A stretch of DNA of 64,000 bases. Origin: Sphingomonadales bacterium (GTDB lineage Bacteria; Pseudomonadota; Alphaproteobacteria; Sphingomonadales; Sphingomonadaceae). The notes beneath the pieces were generated by a model. The model made no database searches. It was not told the DNA's origin and saw only the letters and a program-made list of their open reading frames with translations. Position 1 is the first letter of the stretch. Each line of letters starts with the position of its first letter. Position numbers and translations under genes: made by a program. Location: positions 158,013-222,012 of the forward strand of contig CANIRZ010000001.1 of assembly GCA_947470185.1 (NCBI GenBank), given 5' to 3'. Positions 31,823 to 41,237 of this stretch are shown in pieces.

Positions 31823-33027
31823 AGAGCCCCTTTTGCTGCTAAACGCATGATGGTCAGAGCGGACAACTGCGCGCGTTCAACCAGACTTTCGACGATAAGG
31901 AACTCGTCTTTGCTGTGAATATTGCCGCCGCGTACACCCATTGTGTCGACAACAGGGACGCCACAAGCTGCAATGTTGTTACCATCGCATACCCCACCGC
32001 TTGAACGCCAAGCGATGGACAGACCAAGATCAGTGCCGCACTGTTTGACTAGGCCGAATAGTTTTTCGGCCTCAGAATCTATCGGTTTCGGCGGACGGCC
32101 AAAGCTACCATGCAGATGGGCACGTACATCATGTTCACGTTCAATATCGGCGATGATCCGGCGCAAATCTTCGTCGGTTTGGGTTGCGATTTCCGGCGTG
32201 CGGGGCCGAAAGTTTACGCGCAATATCGCATGATCGGGCACTATATTGTTAGGGCCGCCACCGTCAATTTTTGCTGGGTTTACGGAAAGCCACTCATGCG
32301 ACAGACGTTTGAGCCGAAGGGCTAGGTCCGCCGCTGCCAGAACGGCATTACGGCCATCATCGGGGTTGCGGCCAGCATGTGCGGCTAGCCCCGAAAAAAT
32401 CACCGAGAAATTGCCACTTCCGCTGCGCGCGCCGGCAAGCGTTCCATCGGGCAAGGCAGGTTCGTACGTCAAAGCCGCCAGCTTGTTCTGCGCAAGTTCA
32501 GCAATCAGCTTAGTCGACGAAGGCGAGCCGACCTCCTCGTCACTGTTGATCAGAATTTGATATCCAGTGTGCGCAAGGCTTCCGGAAAGCTCTGCCGCGC
32601 GCAGCGCGGCGAGCATCACCGATATACCGCCTTTCATGTCGGCAACGCCTGGCCCGTTGAGCGTTCCGTCCTCTAACCAACGCAGTTGTTGAAATGCGTG
32701 ATCGGCAGGAAAAACCGTGTCCATATGCCCAGTGAACAGCAATTGCGTCGGCGAATCAGGACGAACGGTGACCAAGAGATGCTGTCCATGCGCAACGGTC
32801 TTAATCGATCCGTCGGGGAGCACGCGGTCTACGGGTTCAGGGGCAACAAAGGCGACATCGCCGGGAAGGACAGTAAACGCATCAGCTAACATCTTGGCGG
32901 TCGCGGCCAACCCTGCCAAATTGCTTGATCCGCTGTTGACTGCTGCCCAAGTCAGAACTTGGTCTAGCATCTGACGCTGTTCGATTGTTTGAAGAACCTG
33001 TCGTTCGCTTGAGTTTAGCGTATGCAT
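31819..33027 (-). CDS. M20 family metallohydrolase in the ast operon
   Basis: A 402-residue zinc amidohydrolase of the M20 peptidase family. Metal ligands are visible in LFTGHMDTVFPADH, GVADMKGGISV, INSDEEVGS (catalytic Glu pair) and GGNIHSKDEFLIVE; the dimerisation domain carries SGLAAHAGRNPDDGRN. The closest described types are glutamate-carboxypeptidase-like enzymes. It opens the run M20-astA-astB with ATGA coupling. A plausible role is cleavage of N-succinylglutamate, the job of AstE, or supply of arginine from a peptide; both are inferences. It begins 50 bases after rsmA on the same strand. Confidence 0.88.
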   Translation of the reverse strand: MHTLNSSERQVLQTIEQRQMLDQVLTWAAVNSGSSNLAGLAATAKMLADAFTVLPGDVAFVAPEPVDRVLPDGSIKTVAHGQHLLVTVRPDSPTQLLFTGHMDTVFPADHAFQQLRWLEDGTLNGPGVADMKGGISVMLAALRAAELSGSLAHTGYQILINSDEEVGSPSSTKLIAELAQNKLAALTYEPALPDGTLAGARSGSGNFSVIFSGLAAHAGRNPDDGRNAVLAAADLALRLKRLSHEWLSVNPAKIDGGGPNNIVPDHAILRVNFRPRTPEIATQTDEDLRRIIADIEREHDVRAHLHGSFGRPPKPIDSEAEKLFGLVKQCGTDLGLSIAWRSSGGVCDGNNIAACGVPVVDTMGVRGGNIHSKDEFLIVESLVERAQLSALTIMRLAAKGAL

Positions 33028-33077
33028 GATCTATTCTTAGCTTTGGTTGCCCAAAAGGGCCACCCCCAGCGTGCAGC

Positions 33078-33899
33078 CTATCCGACTTCCTTCGCGAGCG
33101 CGCACCATTCGGCGATGTTGACCGTCTCGGGGCGGCGGTCCTCAGCTATGCCAGTTTTATGGAGCGCCTCTAGCGCGCCGGGAACGCCTTTGAGGCTTTG
33201 ACGCAGCATCTTGCGTCGTTGCCCGAACGCCGCGCCGGTCAGATTTTCCAAGACGGACATTTTAACGCCGCTTGCCGCTTCCTTGGGTGTGATATGCACC
33301 ACCGCTGACATGACCTTAGGTGGCGGCGTGAACGCGGAGCGATGGACCGGCATGGCAATTGAAGCGTTCGACCGCCATTGCGCCAATATGGCAAGGCGTC
33401 CAAATGCGCCAGTGCCTGGCGCGGATACAATTCTATCAGCAACCTCGCGTTGGAACATGAGGGTAAGGCTTTTCCAAGTCGGCGGCCATGCGTTGCCGCC
33501 GAGCCAGCCCACGGCAAGTGCCGTCCCGACATTATACGGCAGGTTGGAAACAATGTGAAAAGGCGCGCCGATTTCTGCAAAAGGATCGATTTTCAGGGCA
33601 TCCCCCTCAATCACGCGCAGTTTTCCTGGAAAGACCTCTGCGAGTTCGGCGAGTGCAGGCAGGCAGCGGTGATCTCGCTCCACGGCAACGACGTGAGCGC
33701 CAGCGCGCAATAAAGCCCGCGTGAGGCCGCCAGGACCAGGGCCGACTTCGTAGACATGCTCCCCTGCCAAGGGACCGGGTATCGAGGCAATTCGGTCCAG
33801 CAATTTCTCATCGAAAAGGAAATTTTGGCCAAGCGCCTTGCTTGCCGACAGGCCATGACGGGCAATCACTTCCCGAAGCGGAGGCAGTGGTTCTGTCAT
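33078..33899 (-). CDS. rsmA: 16S rRNA (adenine1518-N6/adenine1519-N6)-dimethyltransferase
   Basis: A 273-residue KsgA/Dim1-family enzyme dimethylating two adjacent adenines in helix 45 of 16S rRNA. Motifs are SKALGQNFLFDEKLLDRIA, the SAM site VYEVGPGPGGLTRALL, the catalytic motif SNLPYNVGT, and the C-terminal FGQRRKMLRQSL. The start overlaps the pdxA stop by one base (TGATG). The order surA-pdxA-rsmA is widely conserved in proteobacteria. Confidence 0.97.
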   Translation of the reverse strand: MTEPLPPLREVIARHGLSASKALGQNFLFDEKLLDRIASIPGPLAGEHVYEVGPGPGGLTRALLRAGAHVVAVERDHRCLPALAELAEVFPGKLRVIEGDALKIDPFAEIGAPFHIVSNLPYNVGTALAVGWLGGNAWPPTWKSLTLMFQREVADRIVSAPGTGAFGRLAILAQWRSNASIAMPVHRSAFTPPPKVMSAVVHITPKEAASGVKMSVLENLTGAAFGQRRKMLRQSLKGVPGALEALHKTGIAEDRRPETVNIAEWCALAKEVG

Positions 33900-34915
33900 C
33901 AGCCAAAATCGGCAGCAGCTAAGCGATGCAATGCTGCGGACTCAGCCATCTTAATAGCTGCTATCATGGAATGTGGCAGCGCCTTGTCTTGGCCAGCTAT
34001 ACCGAAGGCTGTGCCATGATCAGGCGACGTCCGAACGACGGGTAAGCCAAGCGTGATGTTGACGGCGTCATGGAAGTAGAGGGTTTTCAATGGGATAAGT
34101 GCTTGGTCATGATAAGCGCATAACGCAGCATCATATTGCGCCCGCGCCTCCGCATGAAACATCGTATCTGCGGGCAGGGGGCCAATGACGTTGAAGCCTT
34201 CGCTTCTGACCTGCGCAATTGCAGGCTCGAATATATCAAGCTCTTCACGGCCCATATTGCCCGCTTCGCCGGCATGAGGGTTAAAGCCGGCCACAGCGAG
34301 CCGAGGATTTTCGATGCCAAAGTTGCGCTGAAGTCCCTTTGCTGTCGCGCGTAACCGCTGCCTTATCAACCTGCCATCGAGCTTACCCGCGACTTCAGCG
34401 AGCGGGATATGCGTTGTCATGGGGACCACCCGCAAGTCAGGACCGGCGAGCATCATCACTGCGTTGTTTTTCGAAACACCACAGCGTTCGGCGATAAATT
34501 CTGTTTGCCCGGGATGCGTAAAGCCAACGGCGTAAAGCTGTGATTTGGAAACTGGACCAGTTACCAACGCCGCCGTGCTGCCAGCTCGAGCAAAACCGAT
34601 GGCCATTTCAAGCGCTTGGTAGGCGCAATGCGCTCCATCGAGGTCTGGGGTACCGGGGACGATAGATAAGCAATCATGCAAATGGATAACAGGCAAAGCG
34701 GTATCGAAATATTTGAACGTATCGGCGGGGTCGTCAATACGGACCACAGGGCCATTCCAGTGCGGAGCAAAGCTTGCTATATCGCCAATAGCAAAGAAAG
34801 GCGCCAACTCTGCCGAATGGCGCGCTTCCCAAGCTTTGCCGATGATTTCCGGCCCAATACCCGCAGGGTCACCAACCGAAACGGCCAGCGGCAGTTCCAG
34901 TCGGCCAAGAGGCAT
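33899..34915 (-). CDS. pdxA: 4-hydroxythreonine-4-phosphate dehydrogenase
   Basis: A 338-residue NAD-dependent enzyme of pyridoxal 5'-phosphate synthesis (DXP-dependent route). It shows VSVGDPAGIGPEI at the start, ALVTGPVSKSQLYAVGFTHPGQTEFIA, the metal-binding histidines in MTTHIPLAEV and CAYHDQALIPLK, and LGLPVVRTSPDHGTAFGIAG at the end. It is coupled by one-base overlaps to surA upstream and rsmA downstream. Confidence 0.97.
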   Translation of the reverse strand: MPLGRLELPLAVSVGDPAGIGPEIIGKAWEARHSAELAPFFAIGDIASFAPHWNGPVVRIDDPADTFKYFDTALPVIHLHDCLSIVPGTPDLDGAHCAYQALEMAIGFARAGSTAALVTGPVSKSQLYAVGFTHPGQTEFIAERCGVSKNNAVMMLAGPDLRVVPMTTHIPLAEVAGKLDGRLIRQRLRATAKGLQRNFGIENPRLAVAGFNPHAGEAGNMGREELDIFEPAIAQVRSEGFNVIGPLPADTMFHAEARAQYDAALCAYHDQALIPLKTLYFHDAVNITLGLPVVRTSPDHGTAFGIAGQDKALPHSMIAAIKMAESAALHRLAAADFG

Positions 34916-36255
34916 CAGTTATATTCGATGACGGCGTCGCGACGCAAATCGCGCAGGTAAATGCGGGCCCGCTTGTTGACACGCTCTTCTTCCAACCGCG
35001 ACATGATCTCGTCGAAACTCTCGGACGCCGCCACTTCTGGTGCGTCACGGCCACACAGAACGAATACCCGCACACCATCCTGTAACGAACCATAAGGCGG
35101 CGTGGACTGACCAATTTGCAAATCCAACATCACCTGCTGGAGTGGCGCCGGTAAGTCGCGAATTTTGATGCCATCGCGATTGACGACATCTGCGCCAAGC
35201 TTCGCAGCCATTTCGTCGGCAACTCCACAACCGGCAATTTGCTGCGTCTCTTCGCTGAAGCGCTTCACAAGTGGAGTGACCTGCGCTTCGGCGGTGCCTG
35301 CCGGGAACGTAATCGCAATTTGTTTGAGACTTAGAACCGAATCCCGAGGATCCGACATCGCGACTTGCCGTTTGTCAATCAACAGCAATATGGAGATGCC
35401 GCCAGGAGATGCGACCGCTTGAACCTCATTGCTGTTCATGCCAGCGGCGGCGGTCGCCAGTGACGAGGGTAATTGCGCCAGTGACAGCCAACCTAGGTCG
35501 CCGCCGACAGACGCTGTGGATGCTTCTGAAAACTGCCGCGCATACGCAACAAAATTTGCACCCTGACGAAGCTGGTCGATAATCTTTTTTGCGTTTTCCG
35601 TGACCGCTGGCATAGCTTCAGGCGTTGCCGACAGGTAAATCTCCCCGAGACGATATTCGGTCGTACCCTTGGTGGCCTTAATGCGTTCAATAATCGCGTT
35701 GACTTCGTCATCGCTGACGTTTGCTGAGGGGCGCACATTGCGCGAAAGCAGCCGGCTCCATGACAGTTCGCCCTTAATCTGGCGCTTCAGCGTCGCGACC
35801 GATGCGCCAATAGAAGTCAAATATTTCTCGACTTGGCTTGCGGGCCGTTTGAAGTTTTGCTGCGCTACGCGGTCGAAATACTGGTCCACTTCAGCGTCGG
35901 TGACTTCAATTTTGTTGGCCGCAGCTTCTTGAATTTGTAGCGTTTCGTCTATCAAGTTTGTAAGAATTTGTGCACGAAAACGTGCCAACTCTTCTGGAGG
36001 GAGTTTGTTTTCGTTTGCAGCGACGATCAAAGCAAGGCGGTGATCCATATCAGTGCCGGTAATGATTTCACCGTTAACTTGCGCCGTTGCGCGTCGGACA
36101 TTGGGATCATTTTTGCCAAACAATTGCTGTCCGTCTGGTGAGATTAAACTGGCATCATTTCCTCCAGAATCAGGAGTGGATTGCGCAATTAGCGGTGTCA
36201 GCGCTGTAGCGGAAATAAGCACGGCAGCGAAGGACAGACGCTTGAATAACTTCAT
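34915..36255 (-). CDS. surA: Periplasmic chaperone / peptidyl-prolyl isomerase SurA
   Basis: A 446-residue exported protein: signal peptide (KLFKRLSFAAVLISATALTPLIAQ), a SurA N-terminal helical domain beginning AQVNGEIITGTDMDHRLAL, and a parvulin domain around YRLGEIYLSATPEAM...FVAYARQFSEASTASVGGDLGWL, with a second, less regular region after it. I chose the ATG at 36255 where the signal peptide begins; 71 further open codons upstream are not coding. SurA escorts outer-membrane proteins, including LptD, whose gene lies 104 bases upstream on the same strand. Confidence 0.93.
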   Translation of the reverse strand: MKLFKRLSFAAVLISATALTPLIAQSTPDSGGNDASLISPDGQQLFGKNDPNVRRATAQVNGEIITGTDMDHRLALIVAANENKLPPEELARFRAQILTNLIDETLQIQEAAANKIEVTDAEVDQYFDRVAQQNFKRPASQVEKYLTSIGASVATLKRQIKGELSWSRLLSRNVRPSANVSDDEVNAIIERIKATKGTTEYRLGEIYLSATPEAMPAVTENAKKIIDQLRQGANFVAYARQFSEASTASVGGDLGWLSLAQLPSSLATAAAGMNSNEVQAVASPGGISILLLIDKRQVAMSDPRDSVLSLKQIAITFPAGTAEAQVTPLVKRFSEETQQIAGCGVADEMAAKLGADVVNRDGIKIRDLPAPLQQVMLDLQIGQSTPPYGSLQDGVRVFVLCGRDAPEVAASESFDEIMSRLEEERVNKRARIYLRDLRRDAVIEYN

Positions 36256-36359
36256 CGATATTGATCCAGTACACAATCGGTTCGGGTGGCCAGTTAACCA
36301 CTCACTGCTGAACAGCAGATGAGCGGAAAATGCCCGTCCGGGGATTAATTGCCAATGCC

Positions 36360-38591
36360 TTACACACCCAGATTGCGAAATGCCAGACGGAACAGGAAGC
36401 TGTTGCCGCGCTGCGAGTCGCCAACTGGTTGATAGTCGCGCCGCCATGTTAAACTTAAGGACAAACAATCGTCGTCATATGCAACGCCAAACCTATGGCG
36501 TATGGGGTCAAAGCCGTCAGAAAGGCTTGTTGGATCTTCCTGAGCGTTCGTAAGGTCAATGATAGTTGAACCAAATACGGACCAATATGGGGCAAGGCGA
36601 ATGCGGCCTCCAACGCGAATTTCTTCACGATCTGCCAAATCCTCAACCGTTGGTCCGACGTTGCGGTTAAGCTTTAGATAGCCAGCCTGCACATATGTAC
36701 CACGAGTGCCAACGGTGGCATCGATTTCGTTCCGGCGGATGGCAAGATTGTCTTTATCCAGACGAAACCGGTGCGTTAATTTCACGATATTTTTAAAGCG
36801 AAATTCGGACCGTCCGACGATGTCCGACGCATTGCCTGACAAGCCTGTGCCGTCGGGAAAGATGGACGATCGGCTCGATAGCCGGTAACTCTGCCCTAAA
36901 TTGATGTCGGCGCTGAAGTCACTTTTCTTGAGTGCCCAGTCAAAACCGTACGTTATGCGGTAGTCATCCTCAAAACGATCATATCCGGGAAATCGGTTGA
37001 GGGCGAACAGGTTGCTGTCTTCCAAATCAACCGCGCGAGAATCTTCGTTAGGAATAGTTAGGTTGGAGATAGAAGGGGCCGCTACAACCTGAACGCGGGG
37101 TGTAAAAATTTGTGTTCCGCCGAAGGCCGCTCCTACAAATGGCCATCTTATATCTGCCGCAGCCGCAAAAATTCTGCGACTCTGCCATCCTGTGTCGCCC
37201 CGATAGATGGCTGTTAGCGTGCTTGCGTTTTCATCGCTGTGATAGACGTCACCGCGCGCAAGCATTGTGAACGACAATTCCTGACCCAACCCAGTGATCG
37301 TGCGCAAATCCCATTTTGCGGCTGCAAATGCGCGTTGCGTATCCTGACCATTTGTGCGGCCGATGTTTAAGCTATTTGCCTGCAACTGAAATGTGCCACC
37401 CACCACTGGTGTGTCGAGGCGCAGACGATAATCAAGTTCCGGTAGGGCGATGGGAGCAAGCCCTTGGCGGTCGCTGGTACGAAGGGTTTGAACTGCCCAC
37501 CCAGCTAATGAAAAATAGCTTTTGTCGCTGATACGCTCAGCAGAAAATGTCGACCGAAGCCGGTCATCGCGGCTGATGTCATAGCGCCGCAGAAATGTGC
37601 GATCCGATGCAAAACGGCCAGAGGCGGAAATAGACCAATAAGGGTCAAACTGGAACTTTCCTGCACCTTCCAGATATCCGCGAAATACATTATCGCCATC
37701 TGGTCTTAGTGTACCGCTGGTGCTGATACGATTACTGTAGGTTCCGTAAGCAGACAGGTCGATTGCACCTTTTTTCTCAAGTGATCGAAAATTCACACGG
37801 GCTAAGGGAGCGGCATTGGAAAAAGCTGTTATTGCTGCAGTGGCATCCCGATTGTCTGCTATTCGCCAATAATAGGCTTGTTCCAACTCAACCCCATTGT
37901 TCCGGGAAAAGCCAATGCTAGGCACGAGAAATCCGGTCCCCGCCTTTGTATCCACGGGATGCGACAGGAACGGAAGCGGAATGAGAGGTAAACCGAACAG
38001 TTCAATCCGCGCGCCGTCGTAAACAACCCGTTTTTTGGCTGGATCATAAACGACCTTGATGGCCTTCACTTCCCAACTTGGTTTTTTAGGGCAACCATCG
38101 GCAGTCGCAACCTTGCACGCTGTGTATGCGGCATAATCCAGTGTGTATATGCCGTCTTTGCGCGAGCTGCGATTGGCGGCGAGGCGACTTTCGTCGGCGA
38201 GCACCACCAACATATTGTTGATCACACCGTCTTTCAGGGCATCGGTGAGTTCTATCTTGTCGCCATATGCCACATCGCCCTCTGGCCCGACAGCCCGGAT
38301 ATTTCCCTCTGCCACGACTTGACCCGTTGTGCGGTTCCACACGATATTATCGGCACGAACTGAATAGCCTTCACGGGTGGCAATCACTTCACCTTTGGCG
38401 GTGACGATTTCCGTGTTTGAATCATATTCAACGACCGCAGCAGAAAATCCGATCTGGTCGCTAGGTTGCTGCGATGCTGCTGACGCGGCCTCGGTTTGGG
38501 CAATCGCGATGGACGACATGGATCCGTAGCCGAGCAAAATCGGCATAAGCAAAATGCGGGAAAGGACAGGCCGAAGGGCGGGAATAATCAT
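36360..38591 (-). CDS. lptD: LPS-assembly outer-membrane protein LptD
   Basis: A 743-residue outer-membrane protein. It has a signal sequence, an OstA-like N-terminal beta-jellyroll (VEYDSNTEIVTAKGEVIATREGYSVRADNI, then VVAEGNIRAVGPEGDVAYGDKIELT), and a long C-terminal beta-barrel ending in the aromatic-poor but regular FRLAFRNLGV. Two cysteines in TACKVATADGCPKKPSWEV fit the disulfide region of the family. I chose the ATG at 38591, where the signal peptide starts. LptD inserts lipopolysaccharide into the outer leaflet. It heads the lptD-surA-pdxA-rsmA run and is divergent from pepA. Confidence 0.95.
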   Translation of the reverse strand: MIIPALRPVLSRILLMPILLGYGSMSSIAIAQTEAASAASQQPSDQIGFSAAVVEYDSNTEIVTAKGEVIATREGYSVRADNIVWNRTTGQVVAEGNIRAVGPEGDVAYGDKIELTDALKDGVINNMLVVLADESRLAANRSSRKDGIYTLDYAAYTACKVATADGCPKKPSWEVKAIKVVYDPAKKRVVYDGARIELFGLPLIPLPFLSHPVDTKAGTGFLVPSIGFSRNNGVELEQAYYWRIADNRDATAAITAFSNAAPLARVNFRSLEKKGAIDLSAYGTYSNRISTSGTLRPDGDNVFRGYLEGAGKFQFDPYWSISASGRFASDRTFLRRYDISRDDRLRSTFSAERISDKSYFSLAGWAVQTLRTSDRQGLAPIALPELDYRLRLDTPVVGGTFQLQANSLNIGRTNGQDTQRAFAAAKWDLRTITGLGQELSFTMLARGDVYHSDENASTLTAIYRGDTGWQSRRIFAAAADIRWPFVGAAFGGTQIFTPRVQVVAAPSISNLTIPNEDSRAVDLEDSNLFALNRFPGYDRFEDDYRITYGFDWALKKSDFSADINLGQSYRLSSRSSIFPDGTGLSGNASDIVGRSEFRFKNIVKLTHRFRLDKDNLAIRRNEIDATVGTRGTYVQAGYLKLNRNVGPTVEDLADREEIRVGGRIRLAPYWSVFGSTIIDLTNAQEDPTSLSDGFDPIRHRFGVAYDDDCLSLSLTWRRDYQPVGDSQRGNSFLFRLAFRNLGV

Positions 38592-38766
38592 AAAACCGTT
38601 GAGACCTTTACCGCCGCTATTGCTGTGGGTCCACCCATGTTGCCGCGCAAGGCACAATTTGCGGTTAACCGTTCGCAATTTTGCACTATCTTTTACTTTA
38701 ACCAAAGCGCGGATTAGGCCTATAGAAAGTTCCAAGACGACCCCAGCGGAAAGGCTGCTTAATTCC

Positions 38767-40224
38767 ATGAAGATCAATTTTACCGATGCGCGGCCCCAAG
38801 ATGCTGACGTACTCGCATTCATCGTTACCAAAGGTACGTTCGCCGATTTCAAATTTCCTTTGGAAAAAACGGACATCATTCATGCGACTGCAAAGCTCTC
38901 CCGGTTTGAGGGCGCGGCGGGACAAAATCTCCTGTTTATCCATGAAGAGGGCGGAAAACTTGTTCGAATTGTCCTGCTTGGTGTGGCCGAAGGCGACACA
39001 GCGGATTATCAGAAGGCTGGCGGCGATATTATCGCCAAGGTGCAAACATCGGGCGCAGAGCATATTGCTGTCCATGGCGCCAATCTGACTGCGCAACATG
39101 CTGCTGAGGTTGCTTATGGTGCCACCTTGCGTAACTGGCGCATGGACAAATATCGCACCAAATTGCCAGAGACGTCTAAGCCCACCGTGGAGGCATTGAC
39201 TGTTGTCGCCGCGCCAGCAGAGGCGAGCGGTCATTGGACAAGCTATCAGGCCATCGCAGAGGGCGTTGCTTTGACCAAGGAACTGGTCACTGAGCCAGCA
39301 AACATCATTTATCCTGAAAGCTTCGTTGAACGTTGCCAGCATTTGAAAGAGTTGGGCGTCGAAATCAGCGTGCTGGATGATAAGGAGATGGCGGCGCTTG
39401 GCATGGGGGCGCTGCTTGGCGTGGCGCAAGGTTCACGTCGCCCAGCGCGCTTACTGGTGATGAAGTGGGACGGCATCGGCGGAACGCAAAAACGACCAGT
39501 GGCGCTTGTCGGCAAAGGCGTGACTTTCGACACGGGCGGTATTTCCATTAAACCTGCGGCTGGCATGGAAGATATGAAGTGGGACATGGGCGGCGCTGGC
39601 GCCGTTGCAGGCGCAATGAAGGCATTAGCTGGACGCAAAGCCAAGGCTTATGTGGTTGGCGTATGCGGCCTTGTGGAGAACATGCCTGACGGTAATGCGC
39701 AGCGCCCTGGCGACATCGTGACATCAATGTCTGGCCAGACAATCGAGGTGTTGAATACCGACGCCGAAGGGCGGCTTGTCCTTTGCGATGCCCTGCATTG
39801 GGTGCAGGAAAATTATAACCCTGAATATATTGTGGATCTGGCCACGTTGACCGGCGCGATCATTGTTTCGCTTGGCAGCGAATACGCAGGACTTTTCTCA
39901 AACAGCGATGAGCTTGCAGACAAGCTTACAGCAGCAGGCAAGGCATCGGGCGACCCGCTTTGGCGTTTCCCGCTGTCGAAGGCTTATGACAAGATGATCG
40001 ACAGCCCGATTGCGGACATGAAGAATATCGGCGGTAAAGGTGCAGGTTCGATCACTGCTGCACAATTCCTTGGTCGTTTTATCAAGGACGGCGTGAAATG
40101 GGCGCATCTTGATATCGCCGGCACTGTTTGGGCGGACAAGGCTGGCCCGGTCTGGGACAAGGGTGCGACCGGATTTGGCGTGCGCTTGCTTGACCGTTTT
40201 GTTGCCGACAATTTCGAAGGCTGA
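38767..40224 (+). CDS. pepA: Leucyl aminopeptidase (M17)
   Basis: A 485-residue cytosolic aminopeptidase. The C-terminal catalytic domain shows the metal and catalytic residues: VALVGKGVTFDTGGISIKP (Lys, Asp), MKWDMGGAGAV (Asp), and the signature NTDAEGRLVLCDAL (Asp, Glu, Arg). I chose the ATG at 38767; the open frame runs 71 codons further upstream through the divergent lptD promoter. PepA homologues can also bind DNA in gamma-proteobacteria, but that is not shown here. holC follows after 12 bases. Confidence 0.96.
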   Translation: MKINFTDARPQDADVLAFIVTKGTFADFKFPLEKTDIIHATAKLSRFEGAAGQNLLFIHEEGGKLVRIVLLGVAEGDTADYQKAGGDIIAKVQTSGAEHIAVHGANLTAQHAAEVAYGATLRNWRMDKYRTKLPETSKPTVEALTVVAAPAEASGHWTSYQAIAEGVALTKELVTEPANIIYPESFVERCQHLKELGVEISVLDDKEMAALGMGALLGVAQGSRRPARLLVMKWDGIGGTQKRPVALVGKGVTFDTGGISIKPAAGMEDMKWDMGGAGAVAGAMKALAGRKAKAYVVGVCGLVENMPDGNAQRPGDIVTSMSGQTIEVLNTDAEGRLVLCDALHWVQENYNPEYIVDLATLTGAIIVSLGSEYAGLFSNSDELADKLTAAGKASGDPLWRFPLSKAYDKMIDSPIADMKNIGGKGAGSITAAQFLGRFIKDGVKWAHLDIAGTVWADKAGPVWDKGATGFGVRLLDRFVADNFEG

Positions 40225-40236
40225 TTTGACCGGATC

Positions 40237-40668
40237 ATGCAGGTCGATTTTTATCAGCTAACCCGCGACCCTGCTGAAAAAGTGCTCCCCTTTATCGCCC
40301 AACGCGTACTGGACGATAAGGGGCGGTTGTTGATTGTCAGCGACGACAGCGCACAATTGGATGCCATATCGTCTTCTCTATGGACGGCGAAGGCAGATAG
40401 CTTTCTGGCGCACGCCAAGTCGGGCGAGGGTGATGATACTCTTCAACCTATTTTATTGTCAGATCAAATAGATGCGCACAACGGCGCCCGTTTTATAGCG
40501 TTCGCCGATGGCAACTGGCGACCGGTCGAACAAGATTTTGACCGCGTCTTCTATCTTTTCCCGCCGAGCCATACAGACAATGCGCGCTCTGCTTGGCGCA
40601 ATTTGGGTGAGAGTGTGGAGCGGCGCTATTGGAAACAAGATGGCGGCAAATGGATGCAAGGCCCATAA
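40237..40668 (+). CDS. holC: DNA polymerase III subunit chi
   Basis: A 143-residue protein of the HolC family: the start VDFYQLTRDPAEKVLPFIAQRVLDDKGRLLIV, then LWTAKADSFLAHA, QPILLSD, and the tail DNARSAWRNLGESV-x-RRYWKQD-x-GKW. Chi links the clamp loader to single-stranded DNA-binding protein at the replication fork. The pepA-holC order is a common one in proteobacteria. Confidence 0.92.
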   Translation: MQVDFYQLTRDPAEKVLPFIAQRVLDDKGRLLIVSDDSAQLDAISSSLWTAKADSFLAHAKSGEGDDTLQPILLSDQIDAHNGARFIAFADGNWRPVEQDFDRVFYLFPPSHTDNARSAWRNLGESVERRYWKQDGGKWMQGP

Positions 40669-40736
40669 AGCTTGCACTCAGCGCCAAGCACCGTTAGAGG
40701 CGCGCGCAATTCCCCCCTATAAAAATGGAGCATATC

Positions 40737-41159
40737 ATGGCGGCTACTCGCACTTTTTCAATCATTAAGCCCGACGCAACGCGCCGCAACCTGACGGGTG
40801 CAGTAACCAAGATGCTTGAAGACGCTGGCCTGCGCGTTGTTGCCTCAAAACGTATTCATATGTCGCGCGCACAGGCCGAAGGCTTTTACGCAGTGCATAA
40901 AGAACGTCCGTTCTTTGGTGAGCTCGTGGAATTCATGATCAGCGGACCAGTGGTCGTTCAAGTGCTTGAGGGCGAAAACGCCATGCAACGCAACCGCGAC
41001 ATCATGGGTGCAACCAACCCAGAGAATGCCGAGCCAGGCACCATCCGCAAGGAATTGGCCGAAAGCATCGAAGCGAACACCGTGCACGGTTCGGACAGCG
41101 ACGAAAATGCGGCGATTGAAATTGCATATTTCTTCAAGCCTGAAGAAATAGTTGGATAA
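40737..41159 (+). CDS. ndk: Nucleoside diphosphate kinase
   Basis: A 140-residue enzyme that equalises nucleoside triphosphate pools. Visible features are [19 protein letters not shown] at the start, [41 protein letters not shown], and the catalytic histidine in [14 protein letters not shown] chose the ATG at 40737 with GGAG 6 bases upstream; an ATG four codons earlier forms part of that site. A strong hairpin follows the stop. Confidence 0.97.
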   Translation: MAATRTFSIIKPDATRRNLTGAVTKMLEDAGLRVVASKRIHMSRAQAEGFYAVHKERPFFGELVEFMISGPVVVQVLEGENAMQRNRDIMGATNPENAEPGTIRKELAESIEANTVHGSDSDENAAIEIAYFFKPEEIVG

Positions 41160-41184
41160 ATTTGCATAACGCAATGTGGATTGA

Positions 41185-41214
41185 AGGTTGTGTCCTATTG
41201 ATTGGGCACAACCT
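41185..41214. terminator. Stem-loop between convergent ndk and purN
   Basis: AGGTTGTGTCC-TATTGATT-GGGCACAACCT forms an 11-bp stem (one G-T pair) with an 8-base loop, 25 bases after the ndk stop and 23 bases from the purN stop. No long T-run follows, so it may be a bidirectional or mRNA-protecting hairpin. Confidence 0.6.
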
Positions 41215-41237
41215 CTCCTACATTCGCTCGGTGTGTT

